From contig NZ_CP117982.1 in the NCBI RefSeq assembly GCF_030708075.1, positions 2,199,513-2,263,512 on the forward strand: 64,000 bases of DNA, written 5' to 3'. The stretch is from Candidatus Epulonipiscium viviparus (GTDB lineage: Bacteria > Bacillota > Clostridia > Lachnospirales > Cellulosilyticaceae). Positions within the stretch are counted from its first letter, which is position 1; the number at the start of each line of letters is the position of its first letter. Shown here piece after piece: positions 38,184-49,592 of this stretch. Under the pieces are notes generated by a model, which was not told where the DNA came from, made no database searches, and saw only the letters and a program-made list of their open reading frames with translations. A program made the translations under genes and the position numbers.

Positions 38184-38519
38184 TTACTCTTCATCGTTAT
38201 CAAAGTCAAAGTCATCGCCATCGTCAGAATTCTTGATTTCAAGGTATTCTACATCATCATCTAAGTCGTCGTCTAAGTCGTCATACATATTGTCTTCATC
38301 GTCATCCAAATCGTCGTCGAAGTATTCGTAATATTCTTCGATATCTTCGTCTTGTTTAGATTTAATGTAGAGAATGATGGCAATTAAACCCGCTAGGACT
38401 GTTACACCAAAGATAACAAAGCCGCATTTTCCACATTTTGCGGGTTGCTCAATACCTAACTTATCTTTAGCATCTTTGACAATCTTATCAACAATCTTGT
38501 CCATTTCTCTTTTGCTCAT
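38184..38519 (-). CDS. Small membrane protein with acidic C-terminal tail, unknown function
   Basis: A 111-residue protein that I do not recognise. The N-terminal ~30 residues are charged and helical (MSKREMDKIVDKIVKDAKDK), then a CGKCGF motif, one membrane segment of about 20 residues (VIFGVTVLAGLIAIILYI, about 38-55), and a C-terminal half made almost wholly of Asp, Glu and Tyr (for example DDDLDDDEDN). The predicted topology is one anchor with a strongly acidic tail. ATG at 38519 follows AAGGAGAT. It has its own terminator and lies downstream of lysS on the same strand. It could be an envelope-associated or metal-buffering protein, but nothing proves this. Confidence 0.75.
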   Translation of the reverse strand: MSKREMDKIVDKIVKDAKDKLGIEQPAKCGKCGFVIFGVTVLAGLIAIILYIKSKQDEDIEEYYEYFDDDLDDDEDNMYDDLDDDLDDDVEYLEIKNSDDGDDFDFDNDEE

Positions 38520-38616
38520 ACAGTATCTCCTTCTAAAAATATTTACTATTAGTGTTACTATTTTTCTAAAAAATATACAAAGTTAGCATATCATTTAAAA
38601 ATTAAATATTCAAGTA

Positions 38617-40101
<1,485 letters not shown>

Positions 40102-40116
40102 TTATCTTCCTCCAAT

Positions 40117-40590
40117 TTATATTTCGATCTTAAGCACAGTATAGCGATCTATTCCAGAAGATGTTTCCACTTCTATTACATCGCCTTCTGCTTTGCCTAA
40201 AATGGCAGAACCGACTGGAGATTCATTAGAAATTTTGCCGTTTAACGGGTCTGCTTCTGTGGAGCCCACTATTAGATATTCCACTTCTTCTTCGAATGCA
40301 TCATCCCATAAAGTTACTCTGTGTCCAGGTTTTATAACATCGGTTCTTTCGTCATCTGCATCTATTACGGTTACATTTTTGAGCATCTTTTCAATTTCAA
40401 CTATGCGTGTTTCGATCTCGGCTTGTTTATCTTTTGCCGCATCATATTCTGCGTTTTCTGATAAATCTCCCTGAGCTCGAGCTTCCTTTAGATCTTCTGC
40501 CACTTTATTTCTTTCTACTGTTTTTAATATTTCTAACTCACTTTCTAATTTTAAAACGCCTTCCTTTGTAAGGAGAACTGCTTTTGCCAT
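40117..40590 (-). CDS. greA: Transcription elongation factor GreA
   Basis: Rescues backtracked RNA polymerase by stimulating transcript cleavage. The 157-residue protein has the N-terminal coiled coil with the acidic tip (DLKEARAQGDLSENAEYDAAKDKQ, key acidic residues in GDLSENAEY) and the C-terminal FKBP-like domain (GHRVTLWDDAFEEEVEYLIVG; NGKISNESPVGSAILGK). Length and motifs are standard. First gene of the greA-lysS operon. Confidence 0.97.
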   Translation of the reverse strand: MAKAVLLTKEGVLKLESELEILKTVERNKVAEDLKEARAQGDLSENAEYDAAKDKQAEIETRIVEIEKMLKNVTVIDADDERTDVIKPGHRVTLWDDAFEEEVEYLIVGSTEADPLNGKISNESPVGSAILGKAEGDVIEVETSSGIDRYTVLKIEI

Positions 40591-40686
40591 TTAAATCCTT
40601 CCCTTCTAAGTAAGATTTCATACAATAATTTGATAATTTTTTATAACTTTTAGCTCAAAACCAAAAATTATTTGACAATGGAATAA

Positions 40687-40716
40687 ATTATAAACTAGCA
40701 ATACGCTACTTGTCAA
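40687..40716 (-). promoter_or_regulatory. sigmaA promoter of greA-lysS
   Basis: On the minus strand TTGACA (complement of 40711-40716) and TATAAT (complement of 40687-40692) are 18 bases apart, about 95 bases before the greA start. Confidence 0.8.
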
Positions 40717-40749
40717 CATTGTTAATTTACGGATATTTTGGATATGATA

Positions 40750-40778
40750 TTCACTCAGGTCATTTTATGTGGTATAAT
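40750..40778 (+). promoter_or_regulatory. Promoter of the Sel1-repeat gene
   Basis: TTCACT (40750-40755) and a perfect TATAAT (40773-40778) at 17-base spacing, 29 bases before the ATG at 40808. It diverges from the greA promoter. Confidence 0.7.
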
Positions 40779-40807
40779 GAAGAAAAAAAGAAGAAGGGGT
40801 GTATTCA

Positions 40808-42649
40808 ATGAAATTTTCTCATACATATGATATAGAAGAAGTGTTAGATGAAGAAAATAAGCCAGTTATTATAGAAGATCTTGAAAGCGCGGCACAAGAA
40901 GATTCTGCTGAAGCACAATTTAATTTAGGAGTTTGCTATCTAAACGGCATTAATGTGGCGAAAGATTATAAGCAGGCATTCCATTATTTTAAATTAGCTG
41001 CGAGCCAAAATTATAATCAAGCTGAATATAATTTAGGTTTGTGTTTCGAAAAAGGTCTTGGTACCAAGATTAATCACGACAAAATGATATATTGGTATAA
41101 AAAAGCCGCCAATAATGATCATGCCGAAGCCGCGTATAAACTTGGCTTGATATATTACGCAGGCGAAATTGTTGCACTTAATTATAAAGAAGCTGTAAAA
41201 TATTACCAATACGCTGCTAAACACAAGCATGCGATGGCTGTTACAAATCTTGCCGCTTGCTATTATCAGGGTTTAGGGGTAAAGCCTTTGTATGACGAGG
41301 CTGTTGAATTGTTAGAGAGCGTAATTCATGAAAATTTAAGAGAAACGCAATATCATCTGGGGCAGTGTTATGAACATGGATATGGCGTAATGCAAAATTA
41401 TGAGACTGCGGTTAAGTTATATGAAAAATCGGTTCGTCGTCATTATGGAATGGCCTCGTATGCATTGGGAAATTTATACGAAAATGGCTTGGGTGTTAAA
41501 CGAAGCATGAAAAAAGCTCTCGAACACTACTTTGTTGCTGTTAAAAAAGGAATTCCAGAGGCCCTATATAAAGTTGGGATATGTTATCTGACCGGAAAAG
41601 GCATCGAGGGCGATCAATCATTGGCAATACAATATTTAAATCAAGCTGCAGATCAAAATTATGCGCCGGCCTTTTATAAATTGGGGCTTTGTTACGAAGA
41701 AGGAATTGGTGTTGAACAAAATGGAGCACTGGCAATTAAGTTATATAAGCAAGCTGCTGACTTAAATCACAAAGAAGCGTTGTATACGCTCGGTCAATGC
41801 TATGAAGAGGGCGATTTGATTGGAAAAAATTACACCAAAGCGGTGCGCTTATATTTGCAGGCTGCAAAGCTAAATTACCCAAACGCGCAGTATAGTTTAG
41901 GAAATTGCTATAATTTGGGATTGGGTGTTGATGTAGACCATAAGAAAGCGTTTGACTATTTTCAGGTTGCGGGATATTCAGATTTTGTACCGGCTATGTA
42001 TAATGTGGGGGTTTGCTACTATGAAGGAGTTGGTGTCGAACAAGATTTGTTAAAAGCAGTGGTGTGGTTTGATAAGGCCGCAAAGAAAAATCATTCATTG
42101 GCGCAATATACTTTGGGGCGTATGTACGAAGAAGAAATTGGTGTCGAGAGAGATTTAACAAAAGCAATCGAGTGGTATGTGAAAGCGAGTTTAAATGGCT
42201 ATGCAGATGCGCAATTTAAATTGGGACTGTTTTGCAAAGAAGGCATCGGTCATGATAGGAATGATATCAAAGCTGCCAAGTATTTTTATCAAGCCGCTCA
42301 CAACGGCAATTATGACGCGCAGTATCATCTAGGCTTATGCTATGAAGAGGGCATTGGGGTGGCACAAAATTATACAGAAGCGGCAAAGTGTTATATCAAA
42401 GCGGCAGCTCAAGGACATTCTGCGGCACAATGTGAGCTCGGACTTTGCTATTATTATGGCAAGGGCGTCGAAATAGATTACGACAAAGCTTTTCATTGGT
42501 ACGAGAAAGCTGCTTGTGCGGGAAACATCGCGGCACAATATAATTTGAGCCGAGCATATAGATCTGATGTTGGTAACAAAAAAAATTTGGAGTTAGCAGA
42601 TAAGTGGTATAATGCTTCTAAAGCTGAAATGGAAAAAATTACATTGTAA
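40808..42649 (+). CDS. Sel1-like (TPR-type) repeat protein
   Basis: A 613-residue protein built almost wholly from about sixteen Sel1-like repeats of 36 residues, from about residue 35 to the end. The repeats show the usual pattern A-x-Y-x-LG-x-CYE-x-G-x-GV-x-x-(D/N)-Y-x-x-A (for example AQYHLGLCYEEGIGVAQNY and AAYKLGLIYYAGEIVALNY). Sel1 solenoids are protein-binding scaffolds; no enzymatic domain, signal peptide or membrane segment is seen, so a cytoplasmic scaffold role is likely. ATG at 40808 is chosen over an in-frame GTG at 40799 because GAAGGGG lies properly before the ATG. It is monocistronic with its own promoter. Confidence 0.9.
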   Translation: MKFSHTYDIEEVLDEENKPVIIEDLESAAQEDSAEAQFNLGVCYLNGINVAKDYKQAFHYFKLAASQNYNQAEYNLGLCFEKGLGTKINHDKMIYWYKKAANNDHAEAAYKLGLIYYAGEIVALNYKEAVKYYQYAAKHKHAMAVTNLAACYYQGLGVKPLYDEAVELLESVIHENLRETQYHLGQCYEHGYGVMQNYETAVKLYEKSVRRHYGMASYALGNLYENGLGVKRSMKKALEHYFVAVKKGIPEALYKVGICYLTGKGIEGDQSLAIQYLNQAADQNYAPAFYKLGLCYEEGIGVEQNGALAIKLYKQAADLNHKEALYTLGQCYEEGDLIGKNYTKAVRLYLQAAKLNYPNAQYSLGNCYNLGLGVDVDHKKAFDYFQVAGYSDFVPAMYNVGVCYYEGVGVEQDLLKAVVWFDKAAKKNHSLAQYTLGRMYEEEIGVERDLTKAIEWYVKASLNGYADAQFKLGLFCKEGIGHDRNDIKAAKYFYQAAHNGNYDAQYHLGLCYEEGIGVAQNYTEAAKCYIKAAAQGHSAAQCELGLCYYYGKGVEIDYDKAFHWYEKAACAGNIAAQYNLSRAYRSDVGNKKNLELADKWYNASKAEMEKITL

Positions 42650-42715
42650 TAGTGGATATTTGCCAGAGGACATGATATAATTACATTTACCAAATATTGT
42701 TAAGAAGGTGATTAA

Positions 42716-45544
42716 ATGTATAGGAAATTTCGAATATTCGCAATAGCTGCGGGAATATTAACTTTGGCATGTCCAGCAAATACTGAGATATTTGCATCGG
42801 CAGAAGTAAATCAGGTAATAACGCAACCTGCTATAATAGATCTTACTACATATGACGAAGCTGAAAATGTTACAAAAAATGAAAAAAACATTTCGATTTC
42901 AGAAGGGGGATGGGTAAAATTTGTTGATGTCAATTTTGGAGAAGGGTTAGAACATGTCGTACTTCATGTAAGTACCGAAACCGAAATTGATCCGAGCTCC
43001 GTAAAAGTATATATCGATTCGATGGACAATGCAATTGCGGAGGTGGCCGTAGAAATGTTACCAGGGCAAGCGGTCGATTTCAGAGCATTGGGAGCAGACT
43101 TTACATCGTCGGTAGCAGGAGTTCATGATGTGTATATCCATGCTGATACTGCAGTGAAGCTTGAGTGGGCAAAATTTACTAATGTAGTAAAGCATGAAAT
43201 AGGCAATCTCACTGGCAGCGCTCTTGCGGTTTCTGTACAAAAAGCAATTGACAGCTTAAACCCATATGACGTTTTGCAATTGGATGGAGCAACATATGAA
43301 ATGGGGCGGGGTAACCTCAAAATTACGGATCCAATGACATTGCGAGGATTAGCTCCTACAACGGATGCGTATAAAACTAAAGTCGGTGCAAGCGATATAT
43401 CAACTGTTTTCAATAATATAGGAACGATTACAGTGCAAACTGATGATGTTAGGATAGAGCATTTAGAGATTGCAAAGCCAGATGTTACAGGATTAATTTT
43501 ATCAGTAAGAGTTGATGGATACCCCAATACCACCAACGAAAAAATGTTTACCGGCTTTGTACTAGATAACGTAAAATTATACGGCGGAAAATATTCAGTT
43601 CATACAGGCAACGGTGCTGAAGTTACGTTTACTAATTCAACATTCGAAAATTTTGATCATCACGCGCTCACTTTAGATAGAAGAATTCCTGTTGCAGTCA
43701 ATCCGCAATTATACGTGGACCGCTGTTATTTTGAGCCGCATACGTATCCAAAATCGAAGGATAGTGAAACTCGCCAAAAGTATAGAACTACAGATTATTT
43801 CGTACCATATAATTTAACTGCGATTGTTATCGATGGTGGCAATGATGAATATGTAATATGGGATTTAAGCAATACCGTATTTTCAAATAGTACGCTGGTA
43901 AACACTGGCTACAGCCTTGCTAAAGTCGCGAATGTTCATATGCATGGCAACACGTTTATTCAAGAGTTTGGCGATGTAGAGATGATTCATATGGAAGAAT
44001 TTACAAATAACGTAATCATAGAAAACAATCTTTTTAAAAGTATCACCGACGGCGATAGATACACTTCTATGGGTATTGGGATCGACCGCGAAATGCAATC
44101 AACGTTTGATATTATATTCAGGGATAACACCATAGAAGGTGGCTACTCTAGATTTTTTAATGCATACGCGCCGCAGGGCATCACGATCGAAAACAACGAT
44201 TTTTCGAATGCGTATAGCCAGTCTATAAAAACTCCCAATGGACTCATTGCAGATACATTTTTCAATTTTACTTGGAATGCGTTAGAGCATCATTTGGATA
44301 ATATGCCAGATGTCGGTGCCAAAAATGTGATCATAAAGGATAATATATTTAATCCCGACACAATGGAGCGCTACAAGATGACTGTTGAGGAATATGATGG
44401 TGAGACCACAAACTATTTTCAACCAGATCTTATCATCGACAAAACTATCCTAGCTAGCGAACCCGAGCCTTATATACCAGTCAACGAATCATATCGCATT
44501 CTCAATAAAGCGACGGGGCAATATCTGCACGTTAAGCCGGGTGATGAAAAGATTTATTATACTGCAGAGCCTCTGGATGACGGTTCGGATATATGGCATC
44601 TGGAGCAAGAGCAATCGATTTATTATAGCCTCAAAAATCAGAAGGAAGATAAATATTTGGAGGTTAAGTTGCCTTTCACTGCCGCACACATGGATAATAA
44701 CACTAAGCCTGCAGAAGTTCATGCGAAAATTATCTCCGACTATGCGGAGCATGAATTTGTGCCTATGTGGTTCTTTGTAGAAGAAGTGATTGATGGCGTT
44801 AAGTATATGTTGATGCATCCAGGATATTCGGAGTGCCGCTCGCGTCTGACTCAGGCGGCAGATGTGGATCACGCATTTACGGAAGTGGCGAGAATTTCGG
44901 ACCCCGCATCATACAAGCCCTTTGACGATGAAGATTTATGGGAATTTATACCTCTAGATGGCACCAGAATGGTTCCGCATTCAGAGACGGCAAAATTAGA
45001 AACCGCTATTGCCCCGATCTCATTTGAAGCCGGAGAAGTCGTAAGTTATAAGGTGACTGGTGCTAGCGCCGCAGCTGCAATCGTTGCGGGAGAAGGCGTA
45101 ACCGATGGGGCTCAGGCTATTGCAGTCACGATGCTAGAAAGGCAAGACGATGTTGCCAATGCCGCAAAGCTAATCCTTGCCCCAGCAGATGTCGCGTGGG
45201 ATCTGGGAGTTGATCAGACGATGTATTTATCGATAACCAATCCCAACAATTTTAGAGCTCAAATTAGGGTTACGCTGTCCGATGCGCATGGCAATGAAAG
45301 AGGTTTATACTTTTGGCTAGAGCCTGAGGCAACAGAAAATATAGAAATAGGCCCCGACTTGCTTGGAAAAATCGGCGAGGACGCTACCAAATATGCAGGA
45401 ACATACGGATATTTTGATAAAGGTGTAGATCCAACTTGCATTACTCAAATTCAAATATTTTTCCCAGAAAATAATCCAAAATTGATGGAGGGCGAAGAAG
45501 CAGGATCGTTTATTGTTGATAACATTTATGGATTTATAAAATAG
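42716..45544 (+). CDS. Secreted CBM6-like / right-handed beta-helix protein, copy 1
   Basis: A 942-residue secreted protein with a signal peptide (about 1-28, ending near FASA-EV). Domains in order: a CBM6-like jelly roll (about 50-165; GGWVKFVDVNFGEG and GVHDVYIHADTAVKLEWAKF), a beta-helix of the pectate-lyase/chondroitinase-B type (about 170-560; SLNPYDVLQLDGATYEMG, DNVKLYGGKYSVHTGNG, GIGIDREMQSTFD), a trefoil-like segment (about 580-760; NKATGQYLHVKPGDE), and a C-terminal beta-sandwich (about 765-942). It could be a polysaccharide lyase or hydrolase (GH82 iota-carrageenases also have this fold), but no family signature can be fixed by eye. No anchor is present. AAGGTG precedes ATG; a full-length paralogue starts 15 bases after its stop. 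Confidence 0.78.
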   Translation: MYRKFRIFAIAAGILTLACPANTEIFASAEVNQVITQPAIIDLTTYDEAENVTKNEKNISISEGGWVKFVDVNFGEGLEHVVLHVSTETEIDPSSVKVYIDSMDNAIAEVAVEMLPGQAVDFRALGADFTSSVAGVHDVYIHADTAVKLEWAKFTNVVKHEIGNLTGSALAVSVQKAIDSLNPYDVLQLDGATYEMGRGNLKITDPMTLRGLAPTTDAYKTKVGASDISTVFNNIGTITVQTDDVRIEHLEIAKPDVTGLILSVRVDGYPNTTNEKMFTGFVLDNVKLYGGKYSVHTGNGAEVTFTNSTFENFDHHALTLDRRIPVAVNPQLYVDRCYFEPHTYPKSKDSETRQKYRTTDYFVPYNLTAIVIDGGNDEYVIWDLSNTVFSNSTLVNTGYSLAKVANVHMHGNTFIQEFGDVEMIHMEEFTNNVIIENNLFKSITDGDRYTSMGIGIDREMQSTFDIIFRDNTIEGGYSRFFNAYAPQGITIENNDFSNAYSQSIKTPNGLIADTFFNFTWNALEHHLDNMPDVGAKNVIIKDNIFNPDTMERYKMTVEEYDGETTNYFQPDLIIDKTILASEPEPYIPVNESYRILNKATGQYLHVKPGDEKIYYTAEPLDDGSDIWHLEQEQSIYYSLKNQKEDKYLEVKLPFTAAHMDNNTKPAEVHAKIISDYAEHEFVPMWFFVEEVIDGVKYMLMHPGYSECRSRLTQAADVDHAFTEVARISDPASYKPFDDEDLWEFIPLDGTRMVPHSETAKLETAIAPISFEAGEVVSYKVTGASAAAAIVAGEGVTDGAQAIAVTMLERQDDVANAAKLILAPADVAWDLGVDQTMYLSITNPNNFRAQIRVTLSDAHGNERGLYFWLEPEATENIEIGPDLLGKIGEDATKYAGTYGYFDKGVDPTCITQIQIFFPENNPKLMEGEEAGSFIVDNIYGFIK

Positions 45545-45559
45545 TGAAGGAAGATAAAT

Positions 45560-48397
45560 ATGAACAAAAAATTTAGAGTATTTGCAATAATCACAGGAGT
45601 AGCTGCAATGGCGGTAGCTGCAAATTTCACAAGCACCACCTATGCTGCAACGGAGGTGTCTCAGCAGACGATCGGAAATACTGCATTATTGAATGTTGCC
45701 GCATATTCAGATGGAGAAGGTGTAACAGCGGCGGGTGAGGCCATAACCATCGATGCCGGAGGATGGGTAAAATTTACTGATGTAGATTTCGGATCAGAAG
45801 GACTTGAGCATTTTGCTATTGATGTTAGTACGCAAGCCGAGGTTGATCCAAGTTCTGTTCGAGTATTTATCGATTCGATGGACACACCAGAAGCTTCTGC
45901 GGTCAGAGTGGAAATGTTTGAAGATCAGGAAGTTGATTTTCGAGTAGTTGGTAGCGACTTTGCAACTGCAATAACAGGAGTTCATGATGTCTATATCAAA
46001 GTTGATGATGCCGTAACTTTAAATTGGGTCCGATTTACTAATGTAGTTGAACATAAAATCGATGGGCTTTCTGGAGTTGCATTGGCATCGTCCATTCAGT
46101 CGGCTATCGATAAATTAAATCCATACGATGTGTTAGAGCTAGAGGGCGCAACATATGAGATGGGCAAGCGAGGCCTTAACATTTTGAAACCGATGACTCT
46201 GCGTGGGGCAGCACCAGCGACTGATGCGTATAAGTCAGTAGTAGGTGCAAGCGAACTAACCACCATTTTGGACAACAGCGGAACGGTTGCGATAAAGTCT
46301 GATGATGTTAGGCTAGAGCATATGGCAATAATGAAGCCTGATATCAAAGGAATGGTTATTTCGGTGCGAGTAGATGGCTATCCAAATACTACTAACGAGA
46401 AGATGTTTACGGGGTTTGCATTAGACAATGTGCGAGTTTTTGGCGGAATGTATGCAATTCACACGGGTAATGGTGCGCAAGTACTGATGACCAATTCGTC
46501 GCTTGAGGGATTTTCATTTCATGGTCTCATATTAGATAGAAGGATTCCGGTCGAAGTATTGCCTCAGTTGTATATGGACCATTGCTTCTTGTCGCCATAT
46601 TTATATCCAAAAGAGGCGGATCCAAATTCTGCCAAATATCGCACCACCGATGAGTACGCATATTTCAATGCATGGTCGGTAGGACTCGATGCCGGAAATG
46701 ATGAGTATATAGTGCGTGACCTAAGCAATACAGTATTCCAAAACAATACATTTTTAAATACAGGAATCGGTATAGCAAAAGGAGCCAATGCGATCATTCG
46801 TGATAATACATTTACGCAATACTGTGGCAATGTGGAAATGTTACATTTTGAGGAGTTTACCAACAATATTCTCATAGAAAATAATCGTTTTGAGGGGTTG
46901 ACAGAAGGTGATCGATACACATCTCCGGGAATAGGAATCGACCGCGAGATGCAATCGACTTTTGATATCACATTTCGAGACAACACCATCGTTGGTGCGT
47001 ATGCTAGATTTTTTAATGCGTATTCGCCGCAAGGGATCACTATAGAAAATAATGACTTTACTCAGGCATACACTCAATCGATCCAAACTCCAAATGGGCT
47101 AATTGCAGATACATTTTTTTACTTTACTTGGAATGCATTAGAGCATCACTTGGACAATATGCCAGATGTAGGTGCCAAAAATGTTGTTATTCGAGATAAC
47201 AAGTTTTCTGAGGAAAATTTGCAACGAAATAAGATGACCATCGAAGAATATGCTGGGGAAACTTCTAATTATATTCAACCAGAGCTTATTGTTAAGAAAA
47301 CTATATTAGACGCAGAGCCGGAGCCGCTTGTGCCGATTAATGAATCTTATCGCATAGTTAATAAAGCAACGGGGCAATATTTGTACGTAAAGCCAGGCGA
47401 CGAGAAGATTTACTATACCGATGCGCCGCTAGCAGATGGGTCTGATGTGTGGAAGCTCGGTCTTGAACGCAATATTTATTACACTTTGCAAAATCAAAAG
47501 GAAGGCAAATATTTGGAGGTAAAGTTGCCGTACACTGCGTCGCACATGGAGAACAATACAAAGCCTGCCGAGATTCATGCAAAAGTAGTTTCAGATTATG
47601 AAGGCTCGGACTTTACCCCGATATGGTTCTTTGTAAAAGAGGTTGTGGATGGAGTCGATTTTATGTTAATGCATCCAGGATATTCGGAATGCCGATCGCG
47701 TCTAACTCAAGATACAGATGTGGATCACGCATTTACAGAAGTTGCTAGAATCTCAAAGCCGGCATCATACAAACCATTCGAGGATGCCGATTTATGGGAA
47801 TTTGTACCAGTTAACGGAACCAGAGCCGTACCAAATACAACTATCGCAAAGTCAGAAACAGCCATTGCGCCGATTTCGTTTGAAGCCGGAGAAGTCGTAA
47901 ATTATAAGGTGACTGGCGTCGCGGCATCGGCAGCAGTAGTTACAGGAGAGGGTGTTGCTGATGGATCTCAAGCAATTCGAGTGGAGATGAAAGAGAGGCA
48001 AGATAACGTAGAAAACGCTGCCAAGTTGATCGTGTCTGCGGCCGAGCCATGGGATTTGGGAATTGATAAAACGATGTTTTTAACGCTTACCAACCCAAAT
48101 AATTTTAAAGCTCAGATTAGAGTTTCCGTTGTTGATGCCCATGGAAATACTCGAGGGATATATTACTGGATGGACCCGAAAACTAGCCAGGAGGTAGAAA
48201 TTGGGCCCGAGCTTTTAGGAGAAGCTGGAATTGATGCAACCAAATATTCGGGAACGCATGGCTATTTTGGCAAAGGAGTGGATCCTGCAGCAATTACACA
48301 AATTCAGGTATTTTTTCCAGAGAACAATTCCAGCCTATTGGCAGATGCGACAACTGGCGCATTCATAGTCGATAATATTTATGGATTTATAGAATAA
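45560..48397 (+). CDS. Secreted CBM6-like / right-handed beta-helix protein, copy 2
   Basis: A 945-residue tandem paralogue of the preceding gene, collinear along its whole length, with its own signal peptide (about 1-29, ending TTYA-AT). The CBM6-like domain (GGWVKFTDVDFGSEGLEHFA; GVHDVYIKVDDAVTLNWVRF), helix core (GMYAIHTGNGAQVLMTNSS; GIGIDREMQSTFDITFRDN) and C-terminal domains are kept. Differences concentrate in the helix region around 46560-46700, where substrate-facing loops would be, so the two may attack different polysaccharide patterns. GAAGGAAG precedes ATG. The pair form one transcript ended by a strong terminator. Enzymatic class is unproven, as for copy 1. Confidence 0.78.
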   Translation: MNKKFRVFAIITGVAAMAVAANFTSTTYAATEVSQQTIGNTALLNVAAYSDGEGVTAAGEAITIDAGGWVKFTDVDFGSEGLEHFAIDVSTQAEVDPSSVRVFIDSMDTPEASAVRVEMFEDQEVDFRVVGSDFATAITGVHDVYIKVDDAVTLNWVRFTNVVEHKIDGLSGVALASSIQSAIDKLNPYDVLELEGATYEMGKRGLNILKPMTLRGAAPATDAYKSVVGASELTTILDNSGTVAIKSDDVRLEHMAIMKPDIKGMVISVRVDGYPNTTNEKMFTGFALDNVRVFGGMYAIHTGNGAQVLMTNSSLEGFSFHGLILDRRIPVEVLPQLYMDHCFLSPYLYPKEADPNSAKYRTTDEYAYFNAWSVGLDAGNDEYIVRDLSNTVFQNNTFLNTGIGIAKGANAIIRDNTFTQYCGNVEMLHFEEFTNNILIENNRFEGLTEGDRYTSPGIGIDREMQSTFDITFRDNTIVGAYARFFNAYSPQGITIENNDFTQAYTQSIQTPNGLIADTFFYFTWNALEHHLDNMPDVGAKNVVIRDNKFSEENLQRNKMTIEEYAGETSNYIQPELIVKKTILDAEPEPLVPINESYRIVNKATGQYLYVKPGDEKIYYTDAPLADGSDVWKLGLERNIYYTLQNQKEGKYLEVKLPYTASHMENNTKPAEIHAKVVSDYEGSDFTPIWFFVKEVVDGVDFMLMHPGYSECRSRLTQDTDVDHAFTEVARISKPASYKPFEDADLWEFVPVNGTRAVPNTTIAKSETAIAPISFEAGEVVNYKVTGVAASAAVVTGEGVADGSQAIRVEMKERQDNVENAAKLIVSAAEPWDLGIDKTMFLTLTNPNNFKAQIRVSVVDAHGNTRGIYYWMDPKTSQEVEIGPELLGEAGIDATKYSGTHGYFGKGVDPAAITQIQVFFPENNSSLLADATTGAFIVDNIYGFIE

Positions 48398-48434
48398 GAA
48401 GTTATACAAATTTGAGAAAATTTATAAAAAATTT

Positions 48435-48470
48435 GGTTACTTATGTTTTGGGCATAGGTAATCTTTTTTT
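48435..48470 (+). terminator. Terminator of the beta-helix gene pair
   Basis: GGTTACTTATG (48435-48445) pairs with CATAGGTAATC (48453-48463), with two G-U pairs, around a 7-base loop, followed by seven T residues. Confidence 0.88.
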
Positions 48471-48483
48471 GTGTGATGGTATA

Positions 48484-48492
48484 TGTTATAAT
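48484..48492 (+). promoter_or_regulatory. Extended -10 promoter of the first UroD-family gene
   Basis: TGTTATAAT, an extended -10 (TGn-TATAAT) element, 32 bases before the ATG; no good -35 box is visible. The same arrangement precedes the second copy, showing that the promoter was duplicated with the gene. Confidence 0.65.
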
Positions 48493-48523
48493 TTTTGCAA
48501 AATAATTAAATTTGGAGGTATTA

Positions 48524-49582
48524 ATGATGACATCTAAAGAACGAGTTCGAGCAACAATGAGAGGCGAAAAGCCCGATCGTATTCCAGCTGCTTTTGGAGC
48601 TGTTGGTTCGGTATTTCAAAAACTTTTAACACACTATGGATTTACGAATAGAAATCAACTTTTCGATAAATTTAAAATAGATATTTATCCCACAGATGCA
48701 AGATATATTGGACCCAAATTAGAAAGTTATATAGATGACCAAGGACGTAAAATTAACGTGTCGTATTGGGGATATCACACAACTATACATGAAACAAATA
48801 TGGATTCCTATTCAGTGACAGTAAAATATCCTCTTGCAGGAATGGAAACAATAGAGGATATTAAGGCCGGCTATACCTTTCCAAAAGCTGAGTGGTTTGA
48901 TTACTCCAATATCACCAAATTTTGCGAAGCCAATCCAGACAAAGCAATAATCATAGGGCATCCGGGCCCATTTCAGATGGTTACCAAGTTGATGTCTATG
49001 GAAGAGTTTTTCGTATTAATGTACGATGAGCCAGAAGTTGCCGCATATATATTAGACCAAATGGTGGAATTTGAACTTGCTTATTATGAGGAATGCCTGA
49101 AGGCGGGCAATGGCAAAATCGATGTATTAAGGCCGCATGATGATTATGGAACTCAAATTTCTATGCTATTTAGCACCGATATGTGGGACGAATTTTTTAA
49201 GGACAATACGAAAAAGTTAGCCGATTTAGCGCATAAGTATGGAGCATTTTATCAGCAACACTCGTGTGGAGCGGTCAGGCCGATTATTTCTAGATTAATA
49301 GATTGCGGTGTTGACGCATTGGAGCCAGTTCAAAAAGTATGCGGATTGGAAGTCGAGTCGTTAGCCGAAGAGTTTGAAGGAAAGATCGTATTCCATGGAG
49401 GAGTGGATACGCAAGGGATTTTGCCAAATGGCACTGCAGAAGAGGTTGCTGCTGAAACTAGGCATATAATGGAAACTTTGGGTAAAAAGGGTGGCTATAT
49501 TTTGATGGCGTCTCAGGCATTTGAGAGCGATGTTCCGATTGAAAATATAGAAGCGGTCTATAATGTTTCGAGAGAAGTGTAA
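48524..49582 (+). CDS. Uroporphyrinogen decarboxylase-family protein (MtaA/CmuA-like), copy 1
   Basis: A 352-residue URO-D-fold barrel protein. Relatives in anaerobes are mostly methyltransferases acting with corrinoid proteins rather than haem-pathway decarboxylases. Visible features are TSKERVRATMRGEKPDRIP at the start, PHDDYGTQISMLF, QQHSCGAVRPII (the His-x-Cys half of the MtaA zinc site) and FHGGVDTQGILPNGTAEEV. Where MtaA has its third zinc ligand this protein has MASQAFES, so it may bind no zinc or use another ligand. No corrinoid protein gene is nearby. An in-frame TTG upstream overlaps the GGAGG site, so ATG at 48524 (or the adjacent 48527) is used. A near-identical copy follows. Confidence 0.82.
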   Translation: MMTSKERVRATMRGEKPDRIPAAFGAVGSVFQKLLTHYGFTNRNQLFDKFKIDIYPTDARYIGPKLESYIDDQGRKINVSYWGYHTTIHETNMDSYSVTVKYPLAGMETIEDIKAGYTFPKAEWFDYSNITKFCEANPDKAIIIGHPGPFQMVTKLMSMEEFFVLMYDEPEVAAYILDQMVEFELAYYEECLKAGNGKIDVLRPHDDYGTQISMLFSTDMWDEFFKDNTKKLADLAHKYGAFYQQHSCGAVRPIISRLIDCGVDALEPVQKVCGLEVESLAEEFEGKIVFHGGVDTQGILPNGTAEEVAAETRHIMETLGKKGGYILMASQAFESDVPIENIEAVYNVSREV

Positions 49583-49592
49583 AAAATAGGCT

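Noticed and set aside
48398-48523. Possible riboswitch before the first UroD-family gene
   Set aside because: The structure present is a plain terminator of the preceding operon followed by a promoter; the leader of about 30 bases is too short for a known riboswitch.
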